Shown: piece by piece, positions 8,216 to 16,969 of the stretch
Position numbering within the stretch: position 1 is the first letter of the stretch
How the letters are laid out: each line of letters begins with the position of its first letter
Source: Enterobacteriaceae bacterium UBA3516
GTDB lineage: Bacteria; Pseudomonadota; Gammaproteobacteria; Enterobacterales; Enterobacteriaceae
Reading direction: 5' to 3'
NCBI GenBank assembly: GCA_002377245.1
Contig: DFPL01000196.1
Coordinates: 1 to 31,545, forward strand
DNA: 31,545 nt
Made by a program: the position numbers and the translations under genes
The notes under the pieces: generated by a model
Told to the model about the DNA's origin: nothing
Databases searched by the model: none
Seen by the model: the letters and a program-made list of their open reading frames with translations, nothing else

Positions 8216-8316
8216 TTTTTGCATCATTCCTATTCTATTTTTTGGCTGTTATAGTCAGGAATACTCGATATTTACAGTCTTATTCAGATACCACTATTGA
8301 GAGAAAGGAGAGAAGC

Positions 8317-9747
8317 ATGGCAGGATTTAAAGCGGATTTTCTGTGGGGCGGCGCGGTAGCGGCACATCAACTTGAAGGTGGCTGGAAAGAGGGTGGGAAA
8401 GGCGTCAGCGTTGCCGATGTCATGACCGCAGGCGCGCACGGCGTGCCACGCGAAATCACGGACGGCGTCATTCAAGGAAAAAATTACCCTAATCACGAAG
8501 CGATTGATTTCTACCATCGCTATCCAGAAGATATTAAACTTTTTGCTGAAATGGGGTTTAAATGTTTTCGCACGTCGATTGCCTGGACGCGTATTTTCCC
8601 GAAAGGCGATGAGCTGGAACCCAATGAAGCCGGTTTGCAATTCTATGACGATCTCTTTGATGAATGCCTGAAATATAATATTGAACCCGTTATTACCCTC
8701 TCGCATTTTGAAATGCCTTACTACCTGGTCACGGAATACGGCGGCTGGCGTAACCGTAAACTGATTGAATTCTTTGTCCGCTTCGCTAACGCGGTCTTTA
8801 CGCGTTATAAAAGCAAAGTGAAGTACTGGATGACGTTTAATGAAATTAACAACCAGGCGAACTATCACGAAGATTTCGCCCCCTTTACCAACTCGGGTCT
8901 GAAATACAAAGAGGGCGAGAATCGTGAGCCGGTAATGTATCAGGCCGCTCACTATGAGCTGGTGGCAAGTGCTCTGGCGGTGGAGGCGGGCCATGCAATT
9001 AACCCTGACTTCCAGATTGGCTGCATGATTGCCATGTGCCCGATTTACCCGCTCACCTGCGACCCGGATGACATGATGATGTCCGTCGCTGCAATGCACC
9101 GCCGTTACTGGTTTACCGACGTGCATGTTCGCGGTTATTACCCGCGCCACATCCTCAATTATTTCGAGCGTAAAGGCTTTGAGCTCGACATCACCGCTGA
9201 GGATCTGCAAATCCTGAAACGTGGATGTGTGGATTATATCGGCTTCAGCTATTACATGTCGTTTGCCACCAAAGCCACGGCAGATAACCCGCAGCTGGAT
9301 TACGACGAAACGAAGAGTCTGGTGAAAAACCCCTATGTGAAAGCCTCTGACTGGGGCTGGCAAATTGACCCGGTTGGCCTGCGTTACTCACTGAATTACT
9401 TCTACGACCTGTATCAGTTGCCGCTGTTTATTGTTGAAAACGGCTTTGGCGCCATCGATCAGAAAGAGAGCGACGGTTCTGTAAACGATCAGTACCGCAT
9501 CGAATACATGCAAAACCACCTGCGCGAAATGAAAAAAGCGGTGGTGGAAGATGGCGTGGAGTTGATGGGGTACACCCCGTGGGGCTGTATCGATCTGGTG
9601 TCAGCGGGCACCGGGGAAATGAAAAAACGCTACGGTTTTATCTACGTGGACAAAGATAACGAAGGTAACGGTACGCTTGAGCGTAGCCGTAAAAAATCCT
9701 TCGACTGGTACAAAGAGACCATCAGGAATAACGGTAGCGACCTGTAA
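8317..9747 (+). CDS. GH1 6-phospho-beta-glucosidase (BglA/AscB-like), without a PTS partner
   Basis: This glycoside hydrolase family 1 enzyme should cleave cytoplasmic phosphorylated beta-glucosides, such as salicin-, arbutin- or cellobiose-6-phosphate, to glucose 6-phosphate and an aglycone. The protein is 476 residues (E. coli BglA 479) and resembles BglA throughout. The general acid/base is Glu176 in WMTFNEINN and the nucleophile Glu374 in LFIVENGFG. Features of phospho-specific members are present: ASDWGWQIDPVGLRY and the C-terminal KKRYGFIYVD. I chose ATG 8317 because AAGGAG lies about 8 bases upstream and the homologous N-terminus (FLWGGAVAAHQLEGGW) follows at once; the frame runs open to 8242. 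No PTS permease or antiterminator gene is adjacent. E. coli K-12 has no gene between yfcJ and flk, so this is lineage-specific. It could also act on other 6-phospho-beta-glycosides. Confidence 0.92.
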   Translation: MAGFKADFLWGGAVAAHQLEGGWKEGGKGVSVADVMTAGAHGVPREITDGVIQGKNYPNHEAIDFYHRYPEDIKLFAEMGFKCFRTSIAWTRIFPKGDELEPNEAGLQFYDDLFDECLKYNIEPVITLSHFEMPYYLVTEYGGWRNRKLIEFFVRFANAVFTRYKSKVKYWMTFNEINNQANYHEDFAPFTNSGLKYKEGENREPVMYQAAHYELVASALAVEAGHAINPDFQIGCMIAMCPIYPLTCDPDDMMMSVAAMHRRYWFTDVHVRGYYPRHILNYFERKGFELDITAEDLQILKRGCVDYIGFSYYMSFATKATADNPQLDYDETKSLVKNPYVKASDWGWQIDPVGLRYSLNYFYDLYQLPLFIVENGFGAIDQKESDGSVNDQYRIEYMQNHLREMKKAVVEDGVELMGYTPWGCIDLVSAGTGEMKKRYGFIYVDKDNEGNGTLERSRKKSFDWYKETIRNNGSDL

Positions 9748-9753
9748 ACAAGC

Positions 9754-9781
9754 ATCCCCTCCCTGCGGAGGGGATTTTTTT
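9754..9781 (+). terminator. Rho-independent terminator after the phospho-beta-glucosidase gene
   Basis: ATCCCCTCC (9754-9762), loop CTGC, and GGAGGGGAT (9767-9775) form a perfect 9-bp stem followed by seven T (9775-9781). It starts 6 bases after the stop codon. The T-run overlaps the stop codon of the convergent flk gene. Confidence 0.93.
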
Positions 9782-10790
9782 AGAGTACTAACCAGAAAAT
9801 CGCGAAAGCGACCAGCAGAGCAACCAACAGCAGGCCGGGGCGCGCGGAGAGGTGTTTGACGCTCTCCACAATCGGTGCGAACAGGGGACTATAGATAGGC
9901 TGAATATTGCGTGCTTCAGGCGCACCCTGCGAGCGCTCAGCACGACGCAGGAAGACCTGATTCAGAATGTCCTGGACCTGAGCGGTGGTCAGCACCGTCT
10001 GCGGCGTCACCTGCCAGTTCTGGCGGGCATAATCATTCATATTTTGCCATTCGGTATCATCCAGCGGTTGCTTCAGCGCCGCCTGCACCGTATGGAGCGT
10101 GGGGGCGGTTTGCAGGCTCAACGTCTGGCGCGCCTGCAGCCAGGTCATCAGTGGCGCAAAGTGCTTCGCCGGGATAAGTTCACCGCTTTTCACGCCAGAC
10201 AGTTCCAGCATCGACTGCCAGATAAGTTTCCCGGATTCCCCGGTTGCTGCCGCCAGCTTCGTGACCGCCTGGTTGAGCGAATTGTGCTCCACCGGCAGGA
10301 GAGGGCGATCCGTTGCCGGGCGCTGCTGTGGCTGGGGGATCGCGATCTGGTTGTTCTGTAACAGCGTCAGCACGGTTTTGAGCTGCTGCGGTGTTAGCTG
10401 ACTCAGCGCGGTCTGGCCAAACTCCTGACGAATAAAATCACTCACGGCCTGGCGGTTATTCCCCTGGCCTAACAGTTCGGTCAGCTGAGACACCACCTGA
10501 CGGGTGGTGTGGTTTTGCGTAGCCGTGTCCAGACGCTGATTAAGGTTTTGTTCTGCCGCCGGAAAATGACGTGACTGCAACGGCGCGTCATTTTTCAGAC
10601 CTAAATCGTGTTTCACGCCAGCCCAGACCTCTGCGCTTTGCTGCTGCGTCAGTGCCACCAGGCGCGTAATCAAACGCTCCAGCACGGTACGTTGAAGGGT
10701 GGAGAGCGGCTGCTCGCCAGCCACGCTGGTGGTCGGCGTCGGGTCTTGCCCGGGAGGGCGCGCTGGCGCTCCCTGTATGGGTTGCATCAT
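9780..10790 (-). CDS. flk: Flagellar regulator Flk (C-tail-anchored membrane protein)
   Basis: Flk (fluke) is a membrane-anchored protein first described in Salmonella as affecting the flagellar rod/hook checkpoint and secretion of FlgM and hook-type substrates. The protein is 336 residues (E. coli about 331). It is Gln-rich with a helical cytoplasmic body, and the single membrane segment is at the very C-terminus (LLLVALLVAFAIFWLVL), with nothing after it. Shared blocks with E. coli Flk include RHFPAAE, GNNRQAV, LTPQQLKTVLTLLQ and LIWQSMLELSGVK. The start MMQPIQG aligns with E. coli MIQPISG, and AGAGGA lies about 6 bases upstream. The gene is divergent from pdxB. Confidence 0.93.
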   Translation of the reverse strand: MMQPIQGAPARPPGQDPTPTTSVAGEQPLSTLQRTVLERLITRLVALTQQQSAEVWAGVKHDLGLKNDAPLQSRHFPAAEQNLNQRLDTATQNHTTRQVVSQLTELLGQGNNRQAVSDFIRQEFGQTALSQLTPQQLKTVLTLLQNNQIAIPQPQQRPATDRPLLPVEHNSLNQAVTKLAAATGESGKLIWQSMLELSGVKSGELIPAKHFAPLMTWLQARQTLSLQTAPTLHTVQAALKQPLDDTEWQNMNDYARQNWQVTPQTVLTTAQVQDILNQVFLRRAERSQGAPEARNIQPIYSPLFAPIVESVKHLSARPGLLLVALLVAFAIFWLVL

Positions 10791-10900
10791 GAAAATCCTC
10801 TGGGTCTCGCGAGTCGTGACGCGGCAATGCGGGTATGCCTGGCGGCGAGATTATGGCACACTTGATGGCTGAATTCCCGTACTCAAACAGGTCCTGTAAC

Positions 10901-12037
10901 GTGAAAATCCTTGTTGATGAAAATATGCCTTATGCCAGCGATTTGTTCCGCCGTTTGGGAGAGGTCAAGGCCGTGCCGGGGCGTCCTGTTCCGGTTGCTG
11001 AACTGGCGGATGCAGATGCGCTGATGGTGCGTTCGGTCACCAAAGTCAACGAAGCGCTGCTCAAGGATACGGCAATCAAATTTGTCGGTACGGCAACGGC
11101 CGGCACCGATCATGTGGATGAGGCCTGGCTTGCGCAGGCGGGGATCGGGTTTTCAGCCGCCCCCGGCTGTAATGCCATTGCGGTGGTGGAGTATGTCTTC
11201 TCCTCGCTGCTGCTGCTGGCCGAGCGTGATGGCTTCGCGTTGCGTGACCGTACCGTGGGTATTGTCGGCGTGGGCAACGTCGGCAGTCGTTTGCAGGCAC
11301 GGCTGGAAGCCTGGGGCGTGCGCACGCTGCTTTGCGACCCGCCGCGCGCCGATCGGGGAGAGGAGGGCGACTTTTGCACGCTGGACGAACTGGTGCGCGA
11401 GGCCGATGTGCTTACGTTCCATACGCCGCTGTTTAAAGAGGGACCCTATAAGAGCTTGCATCTGGCCGATGAAGCTCTGATTCAGCGCCTGAAACCGGGC
11501 GCGATCCTGATCAATGCCTGTCGCGGCCCGGTGGTCGATAACGACGCGCTGCTGCGTTGCCTGGAAGCCGGTCAGCCGCTGAGCGTGGTGCTGGATGTCT
11601 GGGAGCCGGAGCCGGATCTCAACGTGGCCTTGCTTGAAAAAGTGGATATTGGTACCGCGCACATCGCGGGTTACACCCTGGAAGGGAAGGCGCGTGGCAC
11701 CACTCAGGTGTTCGAGGCATTCAGTGAGTTTATCGGACAGCGTCAGCAGGTTGCCCTGTCAACCCTGTTGCCTGCGCCGGAGTTTGGTCGCATTACGCTG
11801 CACGGCCCGCTCGATCAGTCTGTCCTGAAAAGACTCATTCATTTGGTGTATGATGTGCGCCGCGACGATGCGCTGCTGCGAAAAGTGGCTGGCGTACCGG
11901 GTGAGTTCGATAAACTGCGTAAACATTATCTTGAGCGTCGGGAGTGGTCATCGCTGTATGTACAGTGTGACGATGCTCATGGCGCCGAACTTCTGCAAAA
12001 GCTGGGTTTCAACGCGGTTCATCAACAAACCCGCTAA
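10901..12037 (+). CDS. pdxB: Erythronate-4-phosphate dehydrogenase
   Basis: PdxB oxidises 4-phospho-D-erythronate to 2-oxo-3-hydroxy-4-phosphobutanoate, the second step of de novo pyridoxal phosphate synthesis. The protein is 378 residues, the E. coli length. It has the D-2-hydroxyacid dehydrogenase layout: catalytic N-domain with ATAGTDHVDEAWL, NAD-binding GIVGVGNVGSRL near residue 120, the INACRGPVVDN segment, and the C-terminal dimerisation domain ending KLGFNAVHQQTR. The start is GTG at 10901 (MKILVDENMPYA), matching E. coli. An open frame from 10835 adds 22 unconserved residues. The ribosome site is weak. A hairpin with a T-run follows the gene (12052-12085). Confidence 0.96.
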   Translation: MKILVDENMPYASDLFRRLGEVKAVPGRPVPVAELADADALMVRSVTKVNEALLKDTAIKFVGTATAGTDHVDEAWLAQAGIGFSAAPGCNAIAVVEYVFSSLLLLAERDGFALRDRTVGIVGVGNVGSRLQARLEAWGVRTLLCDPPRADRGEEGDFCTLDELVREADVLTFHTPLFKEGPYKSLHLADEALIQRLKPGAILINACRGPVVDNDALLRCLEAGQPLSVVLDVWEPEPDLNVALLEKVDIGTAHIAGYTLEGKARGTTQVFEAFSEFIGQRQQVALSTLLPAPEFGRITLHGPLDQSVLKRLIHLVYDVRRDDALLRKVAGVPGEFDKLRKHYLERREWSSLYVQCDDAHGAELLQKLGFNAVHQQTR

Positions 12038-12051
12038 TGTCTTCTTAATGC

Positions 12052-12085
12052 TGCCTGCCGGATAATCTGGCAGGCACGTTTTTTT
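12052..12085 (+). terminator. Intrinsic terminator/attenuator between pdxB and usg
   Basis: TGCCTGCC (12052-12059), a 9-base loop, and GGCAGGCA (12069-12076) form a perfect 8-bp stem. CG and seven T (12079-12085) follow. It lies 14 bases after the pdxB stop and just ahead of the usg ribosome site (GGAG, 12088-12091). Transcription into usg-truA must either read through it or start elsewhere. Confidence 0.75.
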
Positions 12086-12100
12086 CTGGAGTAAATCACC

Positions 12101-13114
12101 ATGTCTGAAGGCTGGAATATTGCCGTCCTGGGTGCCACCGGTGCCGTAGGCGAAGCCTTACTTGAAACGCTGTCTGCTCGTGAGTTCCCGGTCGGTGAGC
12201 TGCACGCGCTGGCGCGTAATGAAAGCGCGGGCGAATCCCTGCGTTACAACGGAAAAACCGTGCGTATTGAAGATGCTGCCCAGTTTGACTGGACGCAGGT
12301 GCAGCTGGCGTTTTTTGTCGCGGGCGCGCAGGCCTCTGCGGATTATATTGATGAAGCCACGAACGCCGGGTGCCTGGTCATTGATGCCAGCGGCCTGTTT
12401 GCGCTGGAGCCGGACGTTCCGCTGGTGGTGCCGGACGTAAACCCGTTCGTACTGAGCGATTACCGTAATCGCAACATCATTGCCGTGCCGGATGCCCTGA
12501 CCAGCCAGTTGCTCACGGCCCTGAAGCCTTTAATTGATGATGGCGGTCTGTCACGCATTTCGGTGACCAATCTGCTTTCTGTCTCCGGGCAAGGTAAACA
12601 GGCGGTCGACGCACTGGCCGGGCAAAGCGCCAAACTGCTCAACGGCATCCCTATTGATGAAGACGATTTCTTTGGTCGCCAGTTGGCTTTTAACATGCTG
12701 CCGATGCTGCCAGACCGCGAAGGCGTGGTGCCGGTAGAGCGTCGCCTGGTCGATCAGGTTCGCAAAATTCTGCAAGACGAAGGGCTGATGATTTCCGCCA
12801 ATAGCGTGCGTGCGCCGGTATTCTATGGTCATGCGCAGATGGTGAGCTTTGAGGCGATGCGCCCGCTGGCCGCAGAAGAGGCCCGTGATGCCTTTGGTCG
12901 TGGTTAAGACATTGCCCTCTCTGAAGAGCAGGACTTCCCGACTCAGGTCGCTGACGCCTCTGGCAGTGCGCATCTGTCCGTGGGCTGCGTGCGCAACGAT
13001 TACGGTATGCCGGAACAGATCCAGTTCTGGTCAGTGGCGGATAACGTGCGCTTTGGCGGCGCGCTGATGTCGGTCAAGATCGCCGAAAAACTGATTCAGG
13101 AGTACCTGTACTGA
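12101..13114 (+). pseudogene. usg: usg (aspartate-semialdehyde dehydrogenase-like), broken by an in-frame TAA
   Basis: Usg is a paralogue of aspartate-semialdehyde dehydrogenase with no proven activity. Codons 1-268 read normally from ATG 12101: Rossmann start IAVLGATGAVGEALLETL, then VIDASGLFALEPDVPLVVPD. Codon 269 (12905-12907) is TAA, after DAFGRG. In the same frame the family sequence continues without a shift (DIALSEEQDFPTQ, then GCVRNDYGMPEQIQFWSVAD) to a TGA at 13112-13114. The total is 337 codons, exactly the length of E. coli Usg. E. coli has Glu at the stop position as I recall (GRGEDIAL), so one G-to-T change (GAA to TAA) explains the lesion. The product would lose 69 residues of the C-terminal dimerisation region. 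The normal one-base overlap of the usg stop with the truA start remains, but ribosomes now leave about 207 bases earlier. Confidence 0.92.
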
Positions 13115-13926
13115 TGTCCGACGTTGTGGAAAAGCCGCTGCTGAAAATCGCATTGGGCATCGAATACGACGGCAGTAAGTACTATGGCTGGCAGCGTCAG
13201 CAAGAGGTGCGCAGCGTTCAGGAAAAGCTGGAAAAAGCGCTTTCTCAGGTGGCAAATGAGCCCATCGGCGTGTTTTGCGCCGGGCGGACCGACGCCGGAG
13301 TGCATGCAACAGGGCAGGTCGTGCATTTCGAAACCACCGCAGTGCGCAAAGATGCCGCCTGGACTTTAGGTGTAAATGCGAATTTACCTGGAGACATTGC
13401 GGTGCGTTGGGTGAAACATGTCCCGGACGATTTTCACGCCCGTTTCAGCGCCACCGCGCGCCGTTACCGCTACGTCATCTACAATCATCGTCTGCGCCCG
13501 GCAGTCCTGGGCCAGGGGGTGACGCACTACCATCTGCCGCTGGACGCAGAACGCATGCAGCGTGCGGCGCAGTGTTTACTCGGTGAAAATGATTTCACCT
13601 CGTTTCGTGCAGTGCAGTGCCAGTCGCGCACGCCGTGGCGCTTTATGATGCACATCCAGGTGCAACGTTTTGGCGCGTACGTTGTGGTCGACATTAAAGC
13701 GAACGCCTTTGTACACCATATGGTCAGGAATATCGTCGGTAGCCTGCTGGAAGTCGGCGCCGGTAACCAGCCGGAGAGTTGGATAGCAGAGCTACTGGCA
13801 GCTAAGGACAGAACGCTGGCGGCCGCAACGGCAAAAGCAGAAGGGTTGTATCTCGTCGCCGTGGATTATCCATCGCGCTTCGAGCTGCCTGCGCTGCCAA
13901 TGGGTCCGTTGTTCCTCGCGGACTAG
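13114..13926 (+). CDS. truA: tRNA pseudouridine(38-40) synthase TruA
   Basis: TruA forms pseudouridine at positions 38-40 in the anticodon arm of many tRNAs. The protein is 270 residues (E. coli 270). Catalytic Asp60 lies in the signature CAGRTDAGVHATGQVVHF. The conserved FHARFSATARRYRYVIYN and NAFVHHMVRNIVGSLLEVG blocks are intact. The ATG shares its first base with the last base of the original usg stop codon (TGATG), the arrangement in E. coli that suggests coupled translation. The nonsense codon in usg may therefore reduce its expression. dedA follows 26 bases later. Confidence 0.96.
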   Translation: MSDVVEKPLLKIALGIEYDGSKYYGWQRQQEVRSVQEKLEKALSQVANEPIGVFCAGRTDAGVHATGQVVHFETTAVRKDAAWTLGVNANLPGDIAVRWVKHVPDDFHARFSATARRYRYVIYNHRLRPAVLGQGVTHYHLPLDAERMQRAAQCLLGENDFTSFRAVQCQSRTPWRFMMHIQVQRFGAYVVVDIKANAFVHHMVRNIVGSLLEVGAGNQPESWIAELLAAKDRTLAAATAKAEGLYLVAVDYPSRFELPALPMGPLFLAD

Positions 13927-13952
13927 TCGCAAACAAACAAGGCATTAGCAAT

Positions 13953-14612
13953 ATGGACGTAATACGCTTTCTTATTGATTTCATCCTGCATATCGATGTG
14001 CACCTGGCGGAACTGGTGGCGCAGTATGGCATGTGGGTTTATGCGATCCTGTTTTTGATCCTGTTTTGCGAAACAGGTCTGGTGGTGACGCCGTTCTTAC
14101 CGGGTGATTCACTGCTGTTTGTGGCGGGGGCGCTGGCCTCGCTGGAAACCAACGATCTCAATGTCCATGTCATGGTGTTACTGATGCTGGTCGCGGCCAT
14201 TGTCGGTGATGCGGTCAATTACACGATTGGTCGGCTGTTTGGCGATAAGCTCTTCAGCAATCCTGATTCGAAAATTTTCCGTCGCGCTTACCTGGATAAA
14301 ACGCATCAGTTTTATGAAAGACACGGTGGCAAGACGATTATTCTGGCGCGTTTTGTGCCGATCGTGCGTACATTTGCGCCTTTCGTTGCGGGTATGGGGC
14401 ACATGTCCTACCGCCACTTCGCCCTGTTTAATGTCGTAGGTGCGTTCTTATGGGTGCTGCTGTTTACGTACGCCGGCTACTTCTTTGGTACACTGCCCGT
14501 GGTGCAGGAAAATCTTAAGTTGCTGATTGTCGCCATTATCGTGGTGTCTATACTTCCTGGTGTGATTGAGGTGATTCGTCACCGCCGGGCTGCGGCAAGA
14601 CAGTCAAAATAA
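13953..14612 (+). CDS. dedA: DedA family inner-membrane protein
   Basis: DedA-family (SNARE-associated/VTT domain) proteins are integral membrane proteins. Their loss in E. coli affects membrane potential, division and drug sensitivity, and several members act as undecaprenyl- or lipid-phosphate flippases. The protein is 219 residues, the E. coli DedA length. Characteristic motifs are FCETGLVVTPFLPGDSLLF (the reentrant segment) and ARFVPIVRTFAPFVAGMGHM, with an acidic and two Arg residues in the expected places. The C-terminus ends in a basic tail (RHRRAAARQSK). It is probably cotranscribed with truA. The 103 bases to accD hold no gene. Confidence 0.95.
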   Translation: MDVIRFLIDFILHIDVHLAELVAQYGMWVYAILFLILFCETGLVVTPFLPGDSLLFVAGALASLETNDLNVHVMVLLMLVAAIVGDAVNYTIGRLFGDKLFSNPDSKIFRRAYLDKTHQFYERHGGKTIILARFVPIVRTFAPFVAGMGHMSYRHFALFNVVGAFLWVLLFTYAGYFFGTLPVVQENLKLLIVAIIVVSILPGVIEVIRHRRAAARQSK

Positions 14613-14715
14613 GAACTCATCGGCGGTTCGACCACTTTTTTATCCCAAGTTTCGAACTGTTATGTTTTAATGTGCCCCATTTATGGGCTACCAGGTTCAT
14701 GCATAAAGGTTATCA

Positions 14716-15630
14716 ATGAGCTGGATTGAACGAATCAAAAGCAATATTACCCCCACCCGCAAGGCAAGCATCCCTGAAGGTGTGTGGACGAAATGCGACA
14801 GCTGCGGTCAGGTACTTTACCGTGCCGAGCTGGAGCGTAACCTTGAGGTCTGCCCGAAGTGTGACCACCACATGCGTATGACAGCGCGTAATCGCCTGCA
14901 TAGCTTGATGGACGAAGGTTCAATGGTGGAACTGGGTAGCGAACTGGAGCCGAAAGATGTGCTTAAGTTCCGTGACTCCAAAAAATACAAAGACCGACTG
15001 GCGAGCGCGCAGAAAGAGACCGGCGAGAAAGATGCGCTGGTGGTAATGAAAGGTACGCTGCATGGTATGCCGGTCGTTGCTGCTGCGTTTGAATTCGCCT
15101 TTATGGGCGGTTCCATGGGGTCTGTTGTCGGCGCGCGTTTTGTCCGTGCTGTTGAACAGGCGCTGGAAGATAACTGCCCGCTGATCTGTTTCTCCGCTTC
15201 CGGTGGCGCACGTATGCAGGAAGCGCTGATGTCGCTGATGCAGATGGCGAAAACCTCTGCGGCGCTGGCGAAAATGCAGGAGCGTGGTCTGCCGTACATC
15301 TCCGTGCTGACCGACCCGACCATGGGCGGTGTTTCTGCAAGCTTTGCGATGCTGGGTGACCTCAACATCGCCGAGCCGAAAGCATTGATTGGCTTTGCCG
15401 GTCCGCGCGTTATCGAACAGACCGTGCGTGAGAAGCTGCCGGCAGGTTTCCAGCGCAGCGAGTTCCTGATTGAGAAGGGCGCGATCGATATGATCGTTCG
15501 CCGTGCAGAGATGCGCTTCAAGCTGGCAAGCGTGCTGGCGAAGCTGACCAATCAGCCAGCACCTGACCCGGATGCGCCGCGTGAAAGCGTGGTGGTGCCG
15601 CCGGTGCCGGATCAGGAAGCCGAAGCCTGA
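14716..15630 (+). CDS. accD: Acetyl-CoA carboxylase carboxyltransferase subunit beta
   Basis: AccD is the zinc-finger beta subunit of the acetyl-CoA carboxylase carboxyltransferase, which pairs with AccA to make malonyl-CoA. The protein is 304 residues, the E. coli length. The N-terminal C4 zinc finger is intact (Cys27, Cys30, Cys46, Cys49 in KCDSCGQ and VCPKCD); this finger also binds its own mRNA in E. coli. The crotonase-like core shows FMGGSMGSVVGARF, FSASGGARMQEALMSLMQMA and DPTMGGVSASFAMLGD. A terminator-like hairpin at 15639-15669 separates it from folC, which starts 70 bases later. Confidence 0.97.
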   Translation: MSWIERIKSNITPTRKASIPEGVWTKCDSCGQVLYRAELERNLEVCPKCDHHMRMTARNRLHSLMDEGSMVELGSELEPKDVLKFRDSKKYKDRLASAQKETGEKDALVVMKGTLHGMPVVAAAFEFAFMGGSMGSVVGARFVRAVEQALEDNCPLICFSASGGARMQEALMSLMQMAKTSAALAKMQERGLPYISVLTDPTMGGVSASFAMLGDLNIAEPKALIGFAGPRVIEQTVREKLPAGFQRSEFLIEKGAIDMIVRRAEMRFKLASVLAKLTNQPAPDPDAPRESVVVPPVPDQEAEA

Positions 15631-15638
15631 TAATACCG

Positions 15639-15669
15639 AAGGGCAGTGCCATCGCGGCGCTGCCCTTTT
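15639..15669 (+). terminator. Terminator-like hairpin between accD and folC
   Basis: AAGGGCAGTGCC (15639-15650) pairs with GGCGCTGCCCTT (15656-15667) through 12 pairs, one of them G-T, with a 5-base loop. TTTTG and then CTTTT follow. It starts 9 bases after the accD stop. It probably terminates most accD transcripts, leaving partial read-through into folC. Confidence 0.7.
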
Positions 15670-15700
15670 GCTTTTACATCGTCGAAAACCTACGGGCATC

Positions 15701-16969
15701 ATGGAAATTAAACGCAATTTGCAAGCCACGTCGCCCCTGGCCGCGTGGCTTTCTTATCTGGAAAACCTGCACAGTAAAACCATCGATCTGGGCCTTGAGC
15801 GCGTCAGTCAGGTTGCAGCGCGTCTTGATGTGTTGCGCCCGGCACCCTTTGTCTTCACCGTTGCAGGAACTAACGGCAAAGGCACTACCTGTCGCACCCT
15901 CGAGTCGGTGCTTCTCGCAGCGGGCTTTAGCGTTGGGGTTTACAGCTCTCCCCATCTGGTGCGCTACACCGAGCGCGTGCGCATTCAAAATGCGGAGCTG
16001 CCGGAAAGCGAGCACACCCGCGCCTTTGCTGAAATCGAAGCGGTACGCCGTGAAACATCGTTAACCTATTTTGAATACGGCACGTTATCCGCGCTGTGGC
16101 TGTTTAAACAGGCCGGGGTGGATGTAGTGATACTCGAAGTGGGCCTCGGCGGGCGTCTTGATGCCACCAATCTGGTGGATGCAAACGTGGCGGTCATCAC
16201 CAGCATTGCCCTTGATCACACCGACTGGCTGGGGCCGGACCGCGAAAGTATCGGCCGTGAAAAAGCGGGCGTGTTCCGCAGCGGCAAACCTGCGGTGGTC
16301 GGTGAAAGTGAGATGCCGCACACCATCGCCGAGGTGGCGAACGAGAAGGGGGCGCAGCTCAGGCGTCGTGGCGTTGACTGGCAGTATGAGGTGCAGGGCG
16401 ATAGCTGGTGCTTCAGGGACGCGCAAGGCGAATTAACCGGACTGCCGCTGCCTCAGGTTCCGCAACCGAATGCCGCGACGGCGCTGGCCGCCCTTCGTGC
16501 CAGTGGGTTAGCCGTGAGCGAACAGGCCATTCGTGACGGTATCGCCAGCGCAATTTTGCCAGGGCGCTTCCAGATTGTGGCTGAAAACCCGCGTCTTATT
16601 CTGGATGTGGCCCATAATCCTCATGCCGCGACGTACCTTGCCGGGCGCTTACGTGCAGAACCTAAAAAAGGGCGCGTGCTGGCGGTCATCGGTATGCTGC
16701 ATGATAAAGACATCGCCGGGACGCTTGCCTGTCTGGAGCCGGTGGTCGATAGCTGGTATTGTGCCCCTCTGGAAGGGCCGCGTGGCGCAACCGCGCAGCA
16801 GTTGATTGCGCATCTGCCTGCGGGCAAAGAGTACCAGGATGTGGCTGCCGCCTGGCATGCGGCGATGGCAGAGGCGACAACCGTAGATACCGTGCTGGTG
16901 TGTGGTTCATTCCACACGGTGGCGCATGTCATGGAAGCGATGGACGCGGGGAGAACCGGTGGCAAGTAA
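15701..16969 (+). CDS. folC: Bifunctional dihydrofolate synthase/folylpolyglutamate synthase
   Basis: FolC adds the first glutamate to dihydropteroate and extends the polyglutamate tail of folates. It is an ATP-dependent Mur-ligase family enzyme. The protein is 422 residues, the E. coli length. The ATP loop is TVAGTNGKGTTCRTLE, the folate/omega-loop region is YSSPHLVRYTERVRIQ, and further ligase motifs are EVGLGGRLDATN, SIALDHTDWLG and ILDVAHNPHAA. ATG 15701 (MEIKRNLQATSPLAAWLSYL) matches the family N-terminus. An open frame from 15572 runs back into accD and is not used. The stop overlaps the dedD GTG by 11 bases. Confidence 0.97.
   Translation: MEIKRNLQATSPLAAWLSYLENLHSKTIDLGLERVSQVAARLDVLRPAPFVFTVAGTNGKGTTCRTLESVLLAAGFSVGVYSSPHLVRYTERVRIQNAELPESEHTRAFAEIEAVRRETSLTYFEYGTLSALWLFKQAGVDVVILEVGLGGRLDATNLVDANVAVITSIALDHTDWLGPDRESIGREKAGVFRSGKPAVVGESEMPHTIAEVANEKGAQLRRRGVDWQYEVQGDSWCFRDAQGELTGLPLPQVPQPNAATALAALRASGLAVSEQAIRDGIASAILPGRFQIVAENPRLILDVAHNPHAATYLAGRLRAEPKKGRVLAVIGMLHDKDIAGTLACLEPVVDSWYCAPLEGPRGATAQQLIAHLPAGKEYQDVAAAWHAAMAEATTVDTVLVCGSFHTVAHVMEAMDAGRTGGK

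Noticed and set aside
8284..9363. 359-codon open frame on the - strand opposite the phospho-beta-glucosidase gene
   Set aside because: No ribosome site or family resemblance. It mirrors the codon pattern of the real gene.
12908..13114. Separate small gene after the usg stop
   Set aside because: The sequence is the collinear C-terminus of Usg in the same frame, with no start codon or ribosome site near its beginning.
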